DNA of 64,000 nt. Source: Haliclona indistincta (taxonomy: Eukaryota; Porifera; Demospongiae; Haplosclerida; Chalinidae). The stretch lies in assembly GCA_964017065.1 (NCBI GenBank), contig OZ024786.1, positions 8,065,047 through 8,129,046 on the forward strand, in the 5' to 3' direction. Both the position numbers and the translations under genes were made by a program. The notes below the pieces were generated by a model that was not told the DNA's origin, made no database searches, and saw only the letters and a list, made by a program, of their open reading frames with translations. Positions 1 through 10,960 of the stretch are shown here, piece by piece; within the stretch, counting starts at the first letter, position 1, and the number at the start of each line of letters is the position of its first letter.

Positions 1-785
1 AAGGTGGGGAGTATGTTAGGAACAATTAGTTCATTATTATTCATGACTTGATTATTATTGAAACACATGTTGTTCATACAAAGAAAATGGCTGCAAGCAA
101 ATAGAAATTATCAAAGTCAATCGTAGCGAGCATCGTTCCTTACAAGGATTGGGTGAAGCTCTTTGTCGGTCTTGGTAGATACTATTATGGGGTATTATAT
201 ACAAGAAAGATGTTACCCCATGTTGCTGCCATATATTATGCACATCATGGTTTATACCATGTACCAGAGATGATCAGCCACTACAGCCAGGTACATACCT
301 TCAAGAAATTTAGTGGCCAAGGTAAGAAGTATTATAATTGCAAGCAATGTCAAGTGTTTATTGATGTGGACGATATGACCATCGTGACTGCCAAACATAG
401 TGGTACCAAGAGTAAATATACTCTTGGTAGTGCTAAGTCACTGCATGATATAGAGAACTTAAAAATAAGTTGGTAAGTTGGTGTAAAGAATTGTGTTTGC
501 TTGTGTTTAGTTCTATTCCTCAAAAAGAGAGGTACAACAGCAAGCCCAAGAACACCAAGCATGCAGCTATAGCTAGCTGACACAGCTGTGTCAATGTAAG
601 TTGTTATTCTGAAACTTGTCACTCCCCGTTCTTTGTCTTATACATGAGCACCATGGTTTCAAGCAGATTTCGAGGTCATATCGTCCATATGTGAGTTATA
701 GTGATTGTCCTCTATCTGAAGTTTCCTGTCCATAATAGGAAATTGACACAGCTAGCTATTAATTATTGTTGTGTATTTTTCGCAG
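1..785. other. No recognisable gene
   Basis: The longest open frame (153-476, + strand, 107 codons) contains a CKQC pair but matches no family I know. It is not flanked by convincing splice sites that would join it to the TRAF-like exons downstream. An upstream exon of the TRAF-like pseudogene could lie here, but I could not identify one. Confidence 0.4.
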
Positions 786-1708
786 TTGAAAAAAGTCAGC
801 TGCCTATGCACTTAGAAGCATTTACAATCAGGCACATTGCACAACAGGTAGAAAAAATGAGGGCCATTGAGGACAATCTACATCATACGACACGGTTATG
901 CCCTCAAAGGTATAGTAGGATATAGTAGGCTAGTGATATTACCACTTTAGTAAGCCACAATGCTTGATATGCATTATGATTAACAGTGACATAAATTATT
1001 AGAATGGAGTTGTACTAAAATGTAGTGACATTGTGAGCCTACAGCGTGTACAAGAAGTTCATTTAACTGCCCTATTTTATATATACCATGGCGTCATTAT
1101 AATTCAGTATTTGATCTCTTTAACAGGATCTCATCAGACCACTGCGCTCACAGCATTGATGAGAAGTACAAGACAATGGTTAGCAGAACATTCCAAACTC
1201 TGCATCTGAGATTAGACCTAATTGAGAAAATTTTGGAAAACTGTTATGGAAGATAGACAACTTTAAAAGACGCCATCACGAGGCGGTGATTGGTATTTGA
1301 AAGTCACTTTCTTCTGTTCCATTTTATACCTCGACCCAGGGGTACAAAATGTGTGCCAGCGTCTTCCTGAACGGAAACGCTGAGGAAAGAGGGACTCACC
1401 TGAGTTTCTACATTGCAGTAATAGAAGGTCCTAATGATGCTCTACTCCCTCGGCTATTCCGCCAAGTTGTCAGCCTTCTTCTAATAAATCAGGAGACAGA
1501 ACATAGAAACATAGTCGGAATTTTCCGTCCGGATATTACCAGCCCTGCCTACATTCGACCAACTGGAGGCATAAACATGGCTACAGGATTACCAACATTG
1601 TGCTTGTTGGACTCCATCATTGACAACGACGAATTCATCAAAGATGACTGCATGTTTTTAGGAGTTGTTATTAACACAACCAACATTCCACAACCATGCC
1701 ATAACTAA
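786..1708 (+). pseudogene. TRAF-like pseudogene (coiled coil plus MATH/TRAF-C domain)
   Basis: The 3' half of a TNF-receptor-associated-factor-like gene, whose family members are cytosolic trimeric adaptors. An exon at 786-909 (AG before, GTATAG after) joins in phase to one starting at 1127. Together they encode a helical segment (QQVEKMRAIEDNL, then YKTMVSRTFQTL). The MATH domain follows in another frame from about 1244 (LWKIDNF) and runs to 1708, with family hallmarks GYKMCASVFLNG, RGTHLSFYIAVIEGPNDALL, FRPD and the closing DDCMFLGVVI. Two breaks are seen: a frame change near 1240 between coiled coil and MATH, and an in-frame TGA at 1298-1300 just before VPFYTS. Alignment length around the TGA is otherwise normal, so it looks like a point nonsense change and not an intron. 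The RING and zinc-finger half was not found. Domain identity is strong; pseudogene status is inferred from the breaks. Confidence 0.75.
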
Positions 1709-2077
1709 CACTTGAACAATTTAAAGTTTTGATTTTTGTTCTGTAACTTTCATAATTTTGATAGTTTGATAGTAGTTATAATAGTTTGATTTGAGTTTTG
1801 ATCATAATAAGATGATGTTTAACAACCAAATGGACTTTAAAGTCCATTCGGTCCATTAAAGTCAAGTCCATTTGTCTGCATGTGCCTAATTCTTTTATGA
1901 GCAAGCATGGGTGGACATTCATGATGCTTTTCAGCAGCAATATCTGCTCCAGTGATTGCACGTGTATACTCGATACACGTATTTTCATACGAATATAAAC
2001 ACTTTTAATATATACTCGTACATACACGAGGCAAGAAGTGGCGTGGAGACGAAAATCGAATATTTTCGTCGTATATT

Positions 2078-2410
2078 TTGGCCTCGTCTATTACCACGCC
2101 CACTCGCAGCACGTGTTTACGAATCTGGCAGAACTTGAAGGATATGGCAGAACTACTAGTTGATTCTGACTCCGCTAGTGTCGTTTCAACCGATATGTGT
2201 TCACCTTCCACTAGTTCAGGAGGAGAATTGAACGTGAGCTTCTCTGATTTAGTGTGCCTGGAGGACTCACAAGAAGACGGTGATACTTCAAAGGTCTGTG
2301 TAAGTTCTGCCTCCGTAGAGAGATTGTTCTCGAAAGCAGGTGTTATTCTGAATCAGAGAAGAAATCGCATAGATAGTGGCAAACTAGAGAAACTTGTTTT
2401 CATCAAGTAA
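2078..2410 (+). pseudogene. hAT transposase C-terminal fragment
   Basis: The last 35 codons carry the hAT dimerisation signature, with SSASVERLFSKAG followed by NQRRNRI and KLEKLVFIK before the stop. The acidic, serine-rich stretch before it (SDSASVVSTDM, SSGGELNVSFSDL) resembles the variable linker of these transposases. No catalytic core or BED finger is present in the flanks, so this is a 3' remnant of an old insertion. No terminal repeats could be paired around it. Confidence 0.7.
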
Positions 2411-2711
2411 TCACTTTTTGCAATGAGCCAAATCAATAATACACGACAAAATAATATGTAATACATGAAAATTTCTTTTAAATTATAAGGTTTGGTTCGG
2501 GAAAATAAATACAATACATACAAGAAATTTTGAAATACATACAATTATATACACGAAACTGTTTTTAAAAATACAAGTATATACAAGTATAAGAACAAAC
2601 TCAGTAGATGTGCAATCTCTGATCTGCTCTTAGACCGACTATGATAGAATAACTGTAATAAGTGTAATATGATAACTTAGCTAATACACAGGCCACATTA
2701 GCACATAACAT

Positions 2712-3089
2712 TCTGTGCATTCTGTCGGTGTTGAAAGCAAATTAATGCTGCAACATTAGCTACATTTATTATGCTACTGGGATGTAAGTGGCTAAATTAT
2801 CCACTTCTGGTTTGACCTTATGGTCTGGCACAAGAAGTGGCAGCAGGCACAAAACTTTCACTGCAGTGGAACATAAACAGCAAGTATAATAAACTTGCAG
2901 TCTGTGCATTCTGTCGGTGTTGAAAGCAAATTAATGCTGCAACATTAGCTACATTTATTATGCTACTGGGATGTAAGTGGATAAATTATCCACTTCTGGT
3001 TTGACCTTATGGTCTGGCACAAGAAGTGGCAGCAGGCACAAACTTTCACTGCAGTGGAACATAAACAGCAAGTATAATAAACTTGCAGT
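2712..3089. repeat. Tandem duplication, two copies of about 189 bp
   Basis: Copy 1 (2712-2900) and copy 2 (2901-3089) both begin TCTGTGCATTCTGTCGG and end AAACTTGCAG. They differ by a C/A substitution in the GTAAGTGG(C/A)TAAATTATCC stretch and by one A in a short A run, so the duplication is recent. Neither copy shows coding signal. Confidence 0.9.
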
Positions 3090-3820
3090 TGAAGACTAGT
3101 TTCAAATAAAGTTCAGTGAATACTAACATATGCATCTGTACAGTATACCAGCTAGATGGATCAATACTACATGTACTACATGCTAAAATGGCGTGTTTCA
3201 GCGTCTTCCTTAAGCCATTTATTGGGAATTTTTCGGAAACAAGATGCCTCTATTTTTCCAGTATAGATCCCACCCTAGAGTTTATCCTTAAGAAGCTTTT
3301 GGTGAGTACTTCGCTTCTAGCCTTAGCACGCTCGTCACGAAATTTGGCGTCGAAAAACCGAGTTTTATAGCGATCAGCTTTGGCGCAATTGCGGCTTATT
3401 CTACTGTAGCAGTTACCCTCGGCGCATGTGCCTGAGGGTTATGGTACTTGCTCTGTCCGTTTGTCTGTCTGTCTCTTGAGCTACAGCCTGCAGAGTAGAT
3501 TCACACCTCACGTCATTGCTTACGTAACGTGCAATGGGTCTATACTTGATTCAACTATCGTGCACTATTATACTGTGAGTCTATATGACTATCACTCTTT
3601 CCAGATGCTTGGTTTTTGTCCTCCGAGTCTCTCTTGCTGATTTAAGCTAAAGTGCTTATGTTGGAGAGGAAAAATTTCTCAAGCTCATAAGACCATTTAA
3701 AGATGCAATCATTATGACTTACAATTATTTCAAAAAATTAATGTAATCTGTCATCAGTGTATAATTTTTTAATAATATTTAGTGGCAATTGTCAACTGGC
3801 AATAACTTCGTGCAATGGCA
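3090..3820. other. No gene; possible dispersed-repeat edge near 3420
   Basis: No supported gene. At about 3425-3475 the string GCCTGAGGGTTATGG followed by TGTCTGTCTGTCTC resembles the edge of a repeat common in invertebrate genomes. The open frame across it (3428-3640) is low-complexity and probably not coding. Confidence 0.3.
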
Positions 3821-3821
3821 A

Positions 3822-4690
3822 TTCATAAGATGTTTCCAGTCTTGTTCCCTATAGTGAGGCGATATAGCAAAGGGTGAGGCGATATAGTTGGACCACACCC
3901 AACTATATCGCCTCACCCTAATAATTAATAAAGAGCAAGTTCTGAGCTTGAGAGAGTGGCACATTTGAACTGACTGATGATTGCGTGTTCGTTGACCGGG
4001 GGGTCACAGACGTTGATGGTTACGATCAATGATGTATGACAAAGTCCTTTGTTTGTCCATGAGTTAACTTGTGATCAGGCGCGTGTCCAGGAATGAGGAA
4101 AGATAGGTGCGCGAGCGAAGCGCGCGCGCAAATTCTAATTAATATTCATTTATTCGTTTAATTACGTCATTTTCGTCACTATTATCATGGCACACTGGAT
4201 TTGTTCATCACTGAACTAATGGAAAAACAGCCTAAACTACCTTAGAATGGGATTTTGGCAGCTGCTAAGCTTGTTGCAATAACAGTTATGATAAATTGAT
4301 AGCCAAAGTGTACTTTGATGCAATGAATTTAAAACTTCAATGCTGAGGGGGTGCTAGAGCACCCGGAGCCCTATCGTGGACACGCGCCTGTGTGATAGCA
4401 CTGTCTGCCCCATGAGACAAAGTTCTTTGTTGCAGAGTTAGCTAAATACTATCTCATGTACTAAATAGGTGTTAATTGTCTTTCGTTAGTTATGTAAGTC
4501 TTTAGTGGTGTGTCTGTTAGTTTGTGATACAGACTGTCTGCCCCATGAGACAAAGTTCTTTGTTGAGTTATAGCTTGTACATGTAGTATAGACTACTATC
4601 TCATGTACTAAAATTGGTGTTAACTGTCTTGGTTAGTTATGTAGTTTGTGTTATTGTATCTTGAACTTTAGTGGTGTGCCTGTATTTTTT
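3822..4690. repeat. Dispersed repeat block, copy 1 (interrupted by a MITE)
   Basis: The same sequence recurs at about 9711-10100, from CATAAGATGTTTCCAG through ACCGGGGGGTCAC to GCCCCATGAGACAAAG. In this copy the segment containing CTGCCCCATGAGACAAAG is itself tandemly repeated (4398-4525 and 4526-4690). A perfect hairpin with 21-bp arms and a 7-nt loop lies at 3871-3919 (arm starts AGGGTGAGGCGATATAG). The copy at 9.7 kb lacks the MITE at 4076-4390 and so preserves the empty site. Confidence 0.8.
4076..4390. mobile_element. 315-bp MITE with 14-bp TIRs and 6-bp target duplication
   Basis: The element begins CAGGCGCGTGTCCA and ends with its exact complement TGGACACGCGCCTG. It is flanked by TGTGAT on both sides (4070-4075 and 4391-4396). 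The related block near 9921-9935 reads straight through with a single TGTGAT, confirming the boundaries. CAGG-type termini suggest a hAT-related non-autonomous element. A 6-bp duplication is shorter than the usual 8 bp of hAT and matches the minority of hAT groups with shorter duplications. Confidence 0.88.
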
Positions 4691-4755
4691 TTGTTCAGTC
4701 TGTTTGTGGGTTTGTGTATCTTGATTTGTCTGACTCCATCCATTAGTAGTACAGA

Positions 4756-4809
4756 AAAATTCTGTGTTAAAAATTCTGTGTTAATTCTGTGTTAAAAATT
4801 CTGTGTTAA
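4756..4809. repeat. Short tandem repeat (AATTCTGTGTTAA units)
   Basis: Four near-identical 11-14 bp units of AATTCTGTGTTAA lie directly before the PHD-like fragment. Unit length varies by the number of A residues. Confidence 0.8.
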
Positions 4810-5148
4810 GGACCTGATGAAGGAGACATGGTAGGATGTGACAATCCAGGTTGTTGCAAGTATGAGTGGTTCCATCTGCAATGTTCAAAATATTCTCCCG
4901 CGAAAATTTATCGCTATACGGTAGTAAGAGGCACTGATTCTTACCTGGCAATCGAGAATAGGGTGCACTGCCAAGTTGCCCCTGAGAATATAATACTGGC
5001 ACTAATGGCAGCATTTTATGCATTTAATATGCATTATCCTCTGGGGTGCTACAACTATTTTCATGAAGAGAGCAGCTCCAATGAAAACAAATTAAGCCTT
5101 GATGGCCTACTTGCTAAAGTAAATGAACTAATGTGTCTTACACAATAG
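4810..5148 (+). pseudogene. PHD-finger fragment, probably transposon-derived
   Basis: The frame starts with GPDEGDMVGCDNPGC and continues YEWFHLQC, the second half of a PHD zinc finger (Cys pair, aromatic, His, Cys). The downstream part (MAAFYAFNMHYP, then CYNYFHEE) resembles a segment I associate with repetitive invertebrate genes, not with chromatin regulators. The first zinc-binding pair and any catalytic domain are missing. A second PHD-type remnant from a related element class lies at 53059-54186. The finger call is fair; the transposon origin is inference. Confidence 0.5.
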
Positions 5149-7470
5149 AAACAAACATTGCGACGTATGCATCATAGATCATGTATCATCTTTTTTAATA
5201 TCATCATAATCATAGTCATCATTAATACACGTCATATAAACTAACAATAATAATAAATTATTTGTAACAAACTGGAAATAGCCGATGCAGCATGAAGCAT
5301 GCGTAAACATGAGCATGCTTATACAAATAGCCAGCTGATACTAACTGGGGTGAGTGTAAAGTTCACTCTCTTACTAAAAGTGGAGTTCACACCAAAGAGG
5401 TAGTGAATCTAGTTGAGTCTTTAAAAAGGAAAATTATCATTCAATAGTGATCCAGTTGATTCTTATGGAAGGCCTACAGATTACCTTTCGTATTCAATGG
5501 CCACAGCAGTATGGTGAATGGTGGCAGCATGGCGTGTTGTTGAACAGTTTTCTAAAGATGTATAACCTTGAAACTGTTACAACATATCTTCACAGATGCT
5601 TTAGAGTGGTCACTGGAATTATTAAAGAGAATGACTACACAGAATGCCTGCTAGACGTGGATGAAAGGGAGCCCAACTACCTCGCAAAAGGAATACATTG
5701 ATCGTATGTAATCCTACTTGCCTTCTGGCACTTCAGGTCCACCTTACACTAGCCCTCTTACATGCCCCTGGTTCATCTTCAACAGCAATTATTCACATAC
5801 ACAACCAATGGTTGTTCAATTATTCACAACCATCACCAATGAGAAGAATGTTAACGCAGAGTGGAAGCAGTGCAGGGACAAAGTATAAAAACTCGCACGA
5901 TGGCTCTTTTTGTAAAACATCAAGAAGACGCAGCAAAGGATTGCGACAGGAGGCTAAAATAAGAACTAGAGGCAGAGAGAATGTTGAGATTTTAGGATTG
6001 GGCACATCAAATGAAAATGATGCAAATGCTAGGACAGATGCTTACTCAACAACCGTACGGCTGGCTACCAATAGTCATATCATGTACGCACACAGTCTCT
6101 GTGCCACTTTCTGGAATATTAGTTTGTTTCTCACTGCACAGTCCAGCTGGTTCTGGACTGTGCTGTCACTCCAGACAGAGAGTCCTCCATCCATCAATCA
6201 AATCGCAATCATCAAAAAATCCAAAAATCTCGTAAGGTGCAATTGGACAAACAGGCAAAGCATATGACAAAAAAATGAGAAAGACAGCCAGCAACCTCAG
6301 TTTTTAAGTCAGGCTATTATCAAAGACCACCAAAGCAAGAGTTTCATATTAAGGGTAAGGATCATGTTAATTGATATGATGCTATACTGACCAGACCACA
6401 CACCCTCGCCTATTGTGAGAGAGGGTCTGGTGGCTTTAATTGCACTTTCTTGGGCTTTTCGTGCACGAGAGTTACGTAACACTAATGAATACATGTAAAT
6501 GTTGGAATTTGCACCTACAAAGAAACACAAGTGTCTGGTATGTAGTTGCGCGTCAGACAAGGGAGACTATCCGACGAAAGCAAAAACAAATACCCATCAA
6601 AATGTTAAGACTTGATGAATTACATAGATATGATTGGGTTTCAACACTACTCGTACAACGATCCTACGTAAGCTTGTCGAATGTGGTTCTAGAAAGGAGC
6701 TAAGACTGCAGCTGCACTGCGATCTATAAACACATGGCTCGAGAACGTCAGGCAAGTGTTCGCAAAATGGTCACTTCGAGATCAAAATATAAGAAATGTG
6801 GTAAATATGTTGAGCTCAGGGTAGGGCGTGACTTCGCAGCTGAGGCAGCAAAGGCGGTAAACCTGGAGGAAGATCATATGACATTTTCAGAACTGTGTCT
6901 CTTTATAAGTGACGGAACTAGAGTTCCTAACACTCCCATCAATGAGTGGACAGCACACAATTACATGACTACATTGTCGTCATAATTATTTGAGAACTGG
7001 TGCCAGAGTGAAGATAGTTATTGTAAACTACCAGTTTGATGAAAGTTATACACACATCGAACAATAGGCCTTTTCAAAAATACGTCATACTAAATTAATT
7101 GTCATAGCAACGTTGTGGCACCATTTTGATTGGGGCCACGTGTGATGATAAAGCGTTGGTGAATACAGGTAAACTAAAGTGCTGGTGACATTCCTGGAGC
7201 TTCCCTCGGCAATCACGAGCCAAGACTGTGATTTTGGTTGCTGTGTAGAGGCGCATGCGGGCTGTCAAAGTATGGAAAGCGCCTGGTTACGGCCATGTGA
7301 ACGTCTTTAGCATGGTCAAAGCTTACATTTCTAACGGCTGGGATAAAACCATCGTCGATCAATGACCCGTATAAGAAGTACACTGCTAGAAAGACGGCCT
7401 CAGCACAGGCATCAGCACTCAGTGAGATGATACTACAACTACATCAACAACAGTAGGGGTAGTTACAGAA
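5149..7470. other. Gene-poor interval with a possible SANT/Myb-like transposon scrap
   Basis: No intact gene is visible. Around 5850-6080 (+ strand) two frames together read as a coiled-coil tail (KHQEDAAKDCD, then ELEAERMLRF, then MKMMQMLGQM). This resembles the C-terminus of SANT/Myb-like accessory genes of Harbinger-type transposons and would need one frame change. Open frames at 5447-5701 and 6734-6985 match nothing I recognise. Confidence 0.3.
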
Positions 7471-7472
7471 GC

Positions 7473-7826
7473 AGCAGCTACTATTGATGAGGATGAAGTT
7501 GATGAAGATTCAGAAAGAAGAAAACATCAACGAATGTACAACAACAAAGTATTTTTACTATTAGCCCAAAATTAGCAAGCCTGTAGCCTGTAATTAGCAA
7601 GTATTTAGGTCATTCATTAACAGTTTTTCATACAGAGTAGTATAAAGAACAGGTGGAATCAATGAAGGCCCTAGAAGCACCCTTTAATTTTTTAAAAGCA
7701 CCCAAACTTTATTTTGTAACTTTAGCTGGATAATCGCCAAAGAAATTCGATGTGACACTTGAAGACAAAGTCCCAACAACCATCACACTATCCGAATTGC
7801 CAGAAAAGAGTGTATAATCGTGTAAC
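7473..7826. repeat. Duplicated segment P, copy 1
   Basis: Nearly identical to 19171-19620: both start CTACTATTGATGAGGATGAAG and end near CGTGTAACCGTG. The other copy carries about 100 extra bases after CACCCTTTAA. One frame reads KKFDVTLEDKVPTTITLSEL in both copies, so an exon of an unknown gene may be included. The partner of the following block is elsewhere (25.3 kb), so the duplications were not one simple event. Confidence 0.8.
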
Positions 7827-8215
7827 CGTGGATTGTAAACATAAAACGACAGGAGATCGTAAGCATATGTTCTGAGACAGATAATTTAGCCGAGAATCAA
7901 CCGTAGTTGTGATTCTTAGGAAATACAAAAGATGCTGTGTTGTCGTTTTTGAACTCGACTATAAAATGTACTCATTATAATGACTGCTCAAAAAGATGGT
8001 TCTGTGGAAATCAAATTCAAATTCCAATTTTGTCAGTGGAAAAGCAAAACAAGGACTTTCATTTTGTTAGAAGCCCAAGAAAAAGTGTGACAACAAAAAT
8101 AATGATCGTAGTAAAGTATGTGGTGTCAATATAAAAAGGTTTTGGGAACAAAGCAGTACTATTAATTTATGATTACAATGTCAAGAAATGAATAAAAAAT
8201 TACAATAAAAAATAA
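7827..8215. repeat. Duplicated segment Q, copy 1
   Basis: Matches 25315-25700 with small indels, including GACAGGAGATCGTAAGCAT and GATGCTGTGTTGTCG. The open frame at 7937-8134 is not conserved in the other copy because of indels, so I do not call a gene. Confidence 0.75.
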
Positions 8216-8342
8216 AGTTGGAATGTGTCACAATAACCAAAAATGTACAAGCAAAATACTGAGAATACCTTACGACACGCGGGTGGCTATGCACGAGCAC
8301 TCGGCCGCGCGTGCATGCGGCCCGGGCGCTCGATGCTCAGAC

Positions 8343-8351
8343 TATATAAAG
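8343..8351 (+). promoter_or_regulatory. TATA box of homeobox gene copy 1
   Basis: TATATAAAG lies about 125 bp before the first ATG of the homeobox reading frame and is preceded by GC-rich sequence. The same motif and spacing occur in copy 2 (20170-20178). Transcription would be expected to start 25-30 bp downstream; no experimental start is known. Confidence 0.55.
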
Positions 8352-8466
8352 CGGCCAGACTACTTGCATTGCATCCTCAACCGGCTAGCTCTTGTGCACC
8401 GAGAACGTGTTTTATCACCAAATATATTGATCGCCGTTAGCGACATTTCCAAGCCAACCAAGTTGT

Positions 8467-9523
8467 GATGTGTGACGACTCCAGTCTTCAGGTTTTGGAT
8501 CTCAGCAGTGCGTGGGACATGAGTACCTGCCGCATCACGACCAGTGCAATCAACACCAGAGTCTTCATCATAAACACCCTCAACCCCAGGCTGGCGAAAT
8601 AGACCCAGATCAATGGTTAGAACAAGTGCCACAGCTTGTCACACCGCAAGCGAAAACCTGACTGTGTACCAACATCATCAATGACAAGCGGTGCAGCATC
8701 CGCAACAATTCCAGTCTCCAGTCTTCAATGACGACTCCTGTCTTGAGGTTTTTCAGCAACAAGGCCTTCCTCATTATTACCATCAACTGGACATAGATCC
8801 CCATCAATTATTTCAAACGGATCCACAACAACAGCAACAAGTTCTCTCGGCATCCATGGCCAGTCCCTCAATTTTGCCAGCTACAACTTCACAATTCCTG
8901 GTAAAGTACCACTATGCTCCCCCACACTACTGTCCCACTTACTACACTAAACCATTAACTTATCAACAATTTAAGATGCCCGAGCTGCCATCGCCACCAT
9001 CAAACTCTCACGAGAATTAAAAAAGAAAGCAGAAAAGAGAGTAAAAGAATTTGCAGACAGTTTCACTAATGAAAGGGTCAAATTGGGATACTCGGTCAGT
9101 ACAATTAATATTATTGTTGTACTGCAGCTGAAATCCTGCTGGAGCAGTACTGCGGCACCAATCCGCCGATTTAGCGGCAGTGAAAAAGAGTACACCCTTC
9201 AGCATGAGTGACATTTTGGGTCCGCCCCCTAATGTGCAGGGAGATCATTCCACACCTCATGATCTCGACGCTGCTCGAGTCCGACCCGTGTGCACAAGCA
9301 AGGCGGCAGTCCGGCAACGTCGGCGTCAGACTAAGTTTACGGGGCAGCAAGTTTCCGTTTTAAACACATTTTTTCATTAAAAATATATCCCGATTCTAGG
9401 CAATTCCAAGCCTTGGCCAGTTTGCTTGGCTTAACTCTGCCTCAAGTAAGACTGTGGTTACAAAACCACAGGTATACTTACAAGAAGAAACACATCAATG
9501 AAGCTGCTAAAGCATACGAATGA
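8467..9523 (+). pseudogene. Homeobox gene copy 1, frameshifted
   Basis: Counterpart of the copy at 20285-21369. The first frame (MCDDSSLQV) breaks after about ten codons because one T is missing from a T run. The glutamine-rich middle (8691-9020, FNDDSCLEVFQQQ, TDPQQQQQVLS, KPLTYQQFKMPELPSPP) is longer and better preserved than in copy 2. The TN-like motif TPFSMSDIL and the start of the homeodomain are open (9180-9380), but a lost base in the TTTTTT run near 9370 shifts the frame inside helix 1 and gives a stop after VLNTFFH. The rest of the homeodomain (9380-9523) survives in another frame. It therefore cannot encode a DNA-binding homeodomain without correction. Confidence 0.75.
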
Positions 9524-9710
9524 TGCGGCGGAAACAACAGCTATTTTCCCATACTGACTCAACTATTAAGATAAATACTCACACAAGCAACCAAAGTCAG
9601 TTACCGTGGCATATACTGCATTGAGTAACACAAATTCTTATTTTCATTCCGCTGTTTTTCATTATTGTATTATAATATTAATATTTTTGATGATGTAATA
9701 AAAAACAAAA

Positions 9711-10110
9711 TTCATAAGATGTTTCCAGCCTTGTTTCCTAAGGGCCACGCCCAACTATATCGCCTCACCCTTATCAAATTAATAATGAGCAAGTTCTGAG
9801 CTTGAGAGAGCGGCAAGTTTGAACTGACTGAGGATTGCGTGTTCGTTGACCGGGGGGTCACAAATGTAGAGACGTTGATGGTTACGATCAATGACGTATG
9901 ACAAAGGTTTGTCCATGAGTTAACTTGTGATAGCACTGTCTGCCCCATGAGACAAAGTTCTTTGTTGCAGAGTTAGCTAACTACTATCTCATGTACTAAA
10001 TAGGTGTTAATTGTCTTTGGTTAGTTATGTAGTTCTTTAGTGGTGTGTCTGTTAGTTTGTGATACGGACTGTCCGCCCCATGAGACAAAGTTCTTCATCA
10101 GAGAGTGAAT
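9711..10110. repeat. Dispersed repeat block, copy 2 (uninterrupted)
   Basis: Same sequence as 3822-4690, sharing CTATATCGCCTCACCC, GTTGACCGGGGGGTCAC and GCCCCATGAGACAAAG. It lacks the 315-bp MITE, giving an empty-site reference. It directly follows the homeobox segment R copy 1. Confidence 0.8.
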
Positions 10111-10501
10111 GTGAACATACAGGAGAAAACATCGACATGTATCCCATGTATCCCCTGTATCTCCGGAGCAGGTCAGTGATGTGACTAAACCCTCTACAGC
10201 TTGTGACATCTACAGCTTGGGTAGAGTAATCAAGCACACTCTACCATAGAGTCAGAAGCTTGCCCTGTACTCCTTCCTCTGCTTGGAAGACATACCTACT
10301 GCTCGTCCAAAAATGAATGACAATTTAACTGTGATTCATGATTGTCTAGTCTAACATTTATATATCATCAAAAGCAAACTTAGTTTCAGCCTATACCAGC
10401 TGTACAAGTGTTACTCAACATGGTCATACTCCAACTGTAATTACCCGACACATCCTTGGTACAATCCATGACCCCCTCCCGCAAAACGAAAAAGGGGGTG
10501 C

Positions 10502-10960
10502 TTGAAAGAACTAGTTGAAATGGAGATGCAACGGATGGTTACAGCTGAAGGGAAGCAGAAGGATATGAGAAATGTATTAAGAGAAAGGGGTGTGAATACA
10601 CATGGCATGAATGCTGATAAGCTCAGAGAACTGTTACGAGAATATGAGATATATATCTACTGTAGGATTTCGCAGAACAGATCACTATCTTAGAGCTGAG
10701 GTAGAGGGACGATACTTGCCTAAGTTTCACTGTAAACTTAATCCGATAGAGAGGTGCTGGTGCCATGCTAAGAAATTTTCCAGGGCACAGTGCGATGGAT
10801 CAATCGTCAGACTGAGAAAATAATACCAGAAGCATTTAAAATCATTACTCTTGACATGATAGCAAGGTTTCTCACTAATTCCAAAGTCTATGAGACTGCA
10901 TATAGAGCAGGACACTCTTGTAACACAGTAGACAAAACAGTAATGCACACAGTAGAATTA
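10502..10960 (+). pseudogene. Remnant of a DDE transposase-like gene
   Basis: The first frame (10502-10680) reads MRNVLRERGVNTHGMNADKL, a small helical domain found before the catalytic end of a repetitive transposase-like family in invertebrates. The second frame (10611-10823) carries LPKFHCKLNPIERCWCHAKK, the LNPIE..W box of DDE transposases that includes the last acidic catalytic residue. A third frame (10790-11002) continues with IVRLRK and YETAYRAG. Two frame changes and the missing N-terminal catalytic residues mean it is dead. The family call rests on the LNPIERCW box. Confidence 0.65.

Larger units (their letters stand above)
8285..9720. repeat. Duplicated segment R, copy 1 (carries the homeobox gene)
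   Basis: About 1.4 kb nearly identical to 20120-21607, from TGCGGCCCGGGC to GAATTCATAAGATGTT. Differences include a roughly 30-bp deletion here near 8686, a 4-bp insertion near 8950 relative to the other copy, and single-base indels. The insertion keeps the frame open in this copy. Confidence 0.85.
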
